A stretch of 64,000 nt of DNA from Alitta virens. Taxonomy: Eukaryota; Annelida; Polychaeta; Phyllodocida; Nereididae. Shown here one piece after another: positions 60,375 through 64,000 of this stretch; position 1 is the first letter of the stretch, and the number at the start of each line of letters is the position of its first letter. A model generated the notes under the pieces. The model searched no databases, was not told the origin of the DNA, and saw nothing but the letters and a program-made list of their open reading frames with translations. A program made the translations under genes and the position numbers. The stretch is taken from positions 55,268,829-55,332,828 of the forward strand of contig OW028573.1 in the NCBI GenBank assembly GCA_932294295.1, given 5' to 3'.

Positions 60375-62675
60375 CACTCTAAGAAAAAAAGGTTCTTAAA
60401 GGTTCAATATGGAACCTAAGGGTTCCATATGAAACCTGAAGGTTCTTTAGTACATGTAAAGGTTCCGAATGGTTCTTAAAGGTTCAATATAAGAACCATA
60501 CGGTTCAATCACACACCAAAGGTTCAAAACTTGACAAAAGGGTTCAATGCCAAGTACCAGTACTTAAATGGATTGTTAAGGGCAGTCACTTAATTGATTA
60601 GAACAACAACTAAAGCCAGACATTGCAGCCTCAATGAGCATTACATTAGACAGTTTAACTCATCAACAAGCACTTGGATTTCGGTAGCACTTGGATTTCG
60701 GTAGCACTTGGATTTCGGTTGCACTTGGATTTCGGTTCCTGGTGAGTAATAAATATTTTACTTGTCAAATTCTTCATGGTAATTAATATTTAAATAATTT
60801 TGTTTAATCAAGACATAAAAACATGTTGATATATTGTTAAGTTGTATTTTTTTTGCAGATATTTGAGTAGAGAAAAAAGCCAAATGACTATAGAAACATT
60901 CAGGAAATAACAAAGAGGACTGTACTACACTGTAGCATTGAGAAAGCATAGACAGTGAACTGCTCAAGAAATATCACTTGCAGCAAATATATTGCTTGTC
61001 ATGGTGAGTATTCATTACAAAAAATATAGAATTGCTATATTTCACTATCATAAATCTATAAATGTCATGTTGAATACTACTTTTGCATATACAGTAGATT
61101 GCAAAAGTATTCATGCCACTAGATTTTGCAGGTAGATATAGGACAAAAGTGGCACTTGCAATCAGCACAATTTTTTTGGAGGTGATGATTAAACACATTT
61201 TTGGTAAATTTTCAAGCCACTTTGCAACTGTTATGTAATGTTTCGTATAAAATTGCGAATATTTTCATAATTTTGCCTTTTTTATTTTTTCATTTCTTTT
61301 CGTCACATTGAAATATTCATATTGAATTATCAATCAAATTTGTTTTTTTAGACTCTTCATGAAATGAAGCCAGAACTTTTTTTCAAAGAGACTGGAAAAT
61401 GTGCAATTCATCTTGCCAGGGTACATTAAGGAGAAAAGGAAAGGCAAAAAAAACTTTGTATAGTATTTTAAAAAATCTTTCTTGAAAAATCAAAGATATC
61501 AACATTTTTTGTTTGAGCATCCATAATGCAAATATTGACTGTAAATGACTCTGTGGTGTTGCCTATTCATATTGATATTTTCAATAAAGAACCACCCTTA
61601 GACAGAATACCAACAAGGAGACCATAGACTTGTGTATATCATGGAAAATTATGAAGAATGAGTGACTGGATGACATGTTAAAAATGTACATGAGGACTGC
61701 CTGTCAACAACAAAGAACAAAACCCACCAAGTGGGCAAAAACAACAGTAATAGCACCAACAGTATAAAAACAGTTTTTTTGCTACCTAGTAAATAACTAT
61801 CACAAAAATAGTTAATAACTATCACATAACATTGACAGCTGTAATAATATATGTCTGATCCTTATAATTGGTGATGTTATATAATAAATGTCTTTGATGC
61901 AACCATCGAATGTCATGATTTATATAATAACACTTCCTATGCTTTGTTCTTACAGGAGCCAACACCCACATTTTTGTTCAGATCAAGCACAAGAGAGAGT
62001 CCAGTCTTTGTGGAAAATGTTGAAATATGGCATGATGGTCATCCAAGACAGAGAACCTGATATTTCACTGGCTTTTGAATGGTTAATTGCTACCGAAAGT
62101 ACACCATGTGTTATGTGGAATTTTGCAACATTGATTTTGGTATGGTTAATTTGGTAAACTTGTACATTGTGTATGAAGTGATTTTATCCCTAGGTTGTGT
62201 GGAGCTCAGTCCAACATAACCATTGAAAACTATGTTTGTTCATGAAAGAAAATAAATGTATAAACCAAAATTTATTGTTGTGCTGTATATTTATTTACAT
62301 CTAAAAGAACCTTTATTGAACCAATATATGAACCTTTACTTGAACCTTGTTAGGTTCCAAATAGAACCACATGGTTCTAAATTGAACCCTAAGCAGAACC
62401 AGAAATGCACCTATAAAGGTTCTTTGAAGAACTGTTGAACAATCCAAGGGTTCTTTACAGAACCATTTGATGGGTTTGTTCATAAACAATTGGGTCCATA
62501 CAGAACTTTTGTTCAAGAACCATTGGGTTCCATGAAAAACCTTAATATGGAACCTTCAGTGGTTCTTTTAAAAAACCTTTAGAGAGGTTCTAAAAAGAAC
62601 TAATAAAGGTTCCATATCTATACCGGGCTTTTGAACCTTTAAAGGTTCCATATAGCACTTATAGTTTTTAGAGTG
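60375..62675. mobile_element. 2-kb TA-flanked transposon with AAAGGTTC arrays, copy B (inverted)
   Basis: Reverse-complement counterpart of 22391-24346, flanked by TA (60373-60374, 62676-62677). It is 345 bp longer. An extra block of about 310 bp (about 60830-61135) is present here, and the 17-18-bp unit gcacttggatttcggta occurs four times (60680-60737) against two in copy A. The shared 65-codon ORF is at 61888 onward (+), here extended by a frame change. No transposase is recognised. Confidence 0.85.
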
Positions 62676-63946
62676 TACAGAATGACTGGGTGAGATCTAG
62701 GGATGAGGTATGGGGATGCGGTATTGGGGTTAGGTCCAGGGATTCACGGCTTGCAAGGGTATTACCTGCCAATCAAGTCATATGAGCTCCCTGTCCATAG
62801 GTTTAAAGTGGATGCAGCCATTCCTGATACATGTGCAACGGCACTGACTTGTGTTACATCCATCATACGCTTTCTTTTTTAATTTTATCGTGAATGGATC
62901 AGGTAAAAATTGGTCCATACACCTAAAGTCTACTTAAACGCATACTTTTACATTTGCTTATATTTGTCTTGTACGTACTGTGTCGTCCACGTCATGTTAT
63001 TTTCTTGATCACCCCGTTCCGCGCCGTTTCAGTCACGACCTCCCAGCGATATTAACTTTAACAGCTTTTTTTGTTTTACCTTCTAAACAAAACGGATTTA
63101 CCGCACCAGAAAAGAAAAAGACTCCTGCAACAGTAAGTTGGATAAAAATATACGTTGAGTTTATTGCATAATTGCCAATTTATAACTTTTTTGTGATGTC
63201 AAAATAAGTCTGCATTTGTTCTTGCCTTCTCAGTATGGCATACTCATACATTTATCTTTTCATCTTTTTTTTTTATCACCAGATCAACATCATAAACATT
63301 TGGTACTGTATAAGATGCAATTACAAAGACTTACTCCTGCAAACAGAAGATTTGCTCTGATAAAACTTTTACTACACTGTGGTCCCATTTATATGACAAC
63401 ACGAAATAGTAATCCCTTGAATATTTATATCAGACACACTTGCATTACAGTTCATGAATTATTGTTTTTCTTCCAGAGGCTGAATTTGAGAAATATCCAA
63501 TACTAACTTCCTAGAAAAAGCCTGATATCTTATGTCTTTAAATTAGCTATGAAAAAAAAAATCATGGCAAACAGACATTAGTCACAACATTACGTCTGCG
63601 TGGCGTCAGGTTGACCATCAATGTAGCGCATGCGCTGATAAAGTAGTGACTTGACGACCAACTTGTAACTTGAAAATTGTGCTTTCGCCTGAAACCAACA
63701 TCAAATATCTAGTATGGAGAACTTCTGTGGAGACAATGAGGCTAGTGAAAGGCTCTTCTTTACTAGTCACTATTCACGGTCTTAGCAAAGGGAGACAAGA
63801 CAGCAGTTGCAGGTCAGTTGTTAGCCTGACCTAAACCAATCAGTCCGAAAATAAGTCCCAAAAATGGAGTCGGAATCCTCTATTATTATACCTCTGCAAT
63901 GTCTCATGAGCTGTGATTGGCTAAAACGGCGTCACATGACATTAGT
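62676..63946. other. Non-coding stretch
   Basis: No supported gene. Short AT-rich ORFs only. Confidence 0.4.
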
Positions 63947-63969
63947 AATAGTGCCCCCGGGGCACTATT
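63947..63969. repeat. 23-bp perfect palindrome
   Basis: aatagtgcccc, a single c, then ggggcactatt. It may be the end of a further MITE running out of the window. Confidence 0.85.
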
Positions 63970-64000
63970 CATTGAGAATAGTGACCGGCGTCGAGGCTAA

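Overview
The window looks like nuclear DNA of an animal, most likely an aquatic invertebrate. It is AT-rich and mostly non-coding. It carries decayed CR1/L2-type LINE fragments, SINEs (one tRNA-Ser-like), several families of TA-flanked miniature transposons and many simple repeats. I found no convincing ordinary host gene. The phylum cannot be fixed from the sequence alone.

The centre (31032-51038, 20,007 bp) is a complete Polinton/Maverick, a virus-like self-synthesising DNA transposon. It has terminal inverted repeats of 115 and 109 bp that differ mainly by one 6-bp indel, and an identical 6-bp target duplication (GATTCA) on each side. It encodes protein-primed type family B DNA polymerase, chromodomain integrase, A32/FtsK-like packaging ATPase, adenain-like cysteine protease, double-jelly-roll major capsid protein and single-jelly-roll minor capsid protein. 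It also encodes a small basic protein, two Polinton-type ORFs of unknown role, two membrane proteins, a 358-aa protein of unknown function and an acidic partial exon.

Layout of the element: the left arm holds an acidic exon (32481-32927, -) and a signal-peptide/two-TM protein (33190-33903, -). A compact minus-strand block then reads ATPase, 179-aa protein, interrupted ORF, integrase, minor capsid, basic protein, major capsid, protease (41760 down to 35184). Most of its neighbours overlap, two of them as TAATG. The polymerase is on the plus strand (41828-48271) with three short introns. A GC box, TATA box and ATG-free exon ending in a good splice donor lie 7 kb upstream (34593-34829), and a good acceptor lies 16 nt before the polymerase ATG. 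I infer that the polymerase mRNA starts there and crosses the whole minus-strand block as one intron. The right arm has two minus-strand genes, one under an octamer plus TATA promoter.

The element looks young but probably not fully competent: one ORF has an in-frame stop (40417-40419) and the polymerase has a one-base frame change near its C-terminus (48060-48137). Many of its ORFs carry long microsatellite-encoded amino-acid tracts that stay in frame.

Flanks: left (1-31031) holds a fold-back repeat, two SINEs, five LINE fragments, a 2-kb TA-flanked element full of AAAGGTTC motifs and several MITEs. Right (51045-64000) holds a CRE-containing repeat, an inverted LINE fragment pair, a 12-bp tandem repeat, further MITEs and a second, inverted copy of the 2-kb element.
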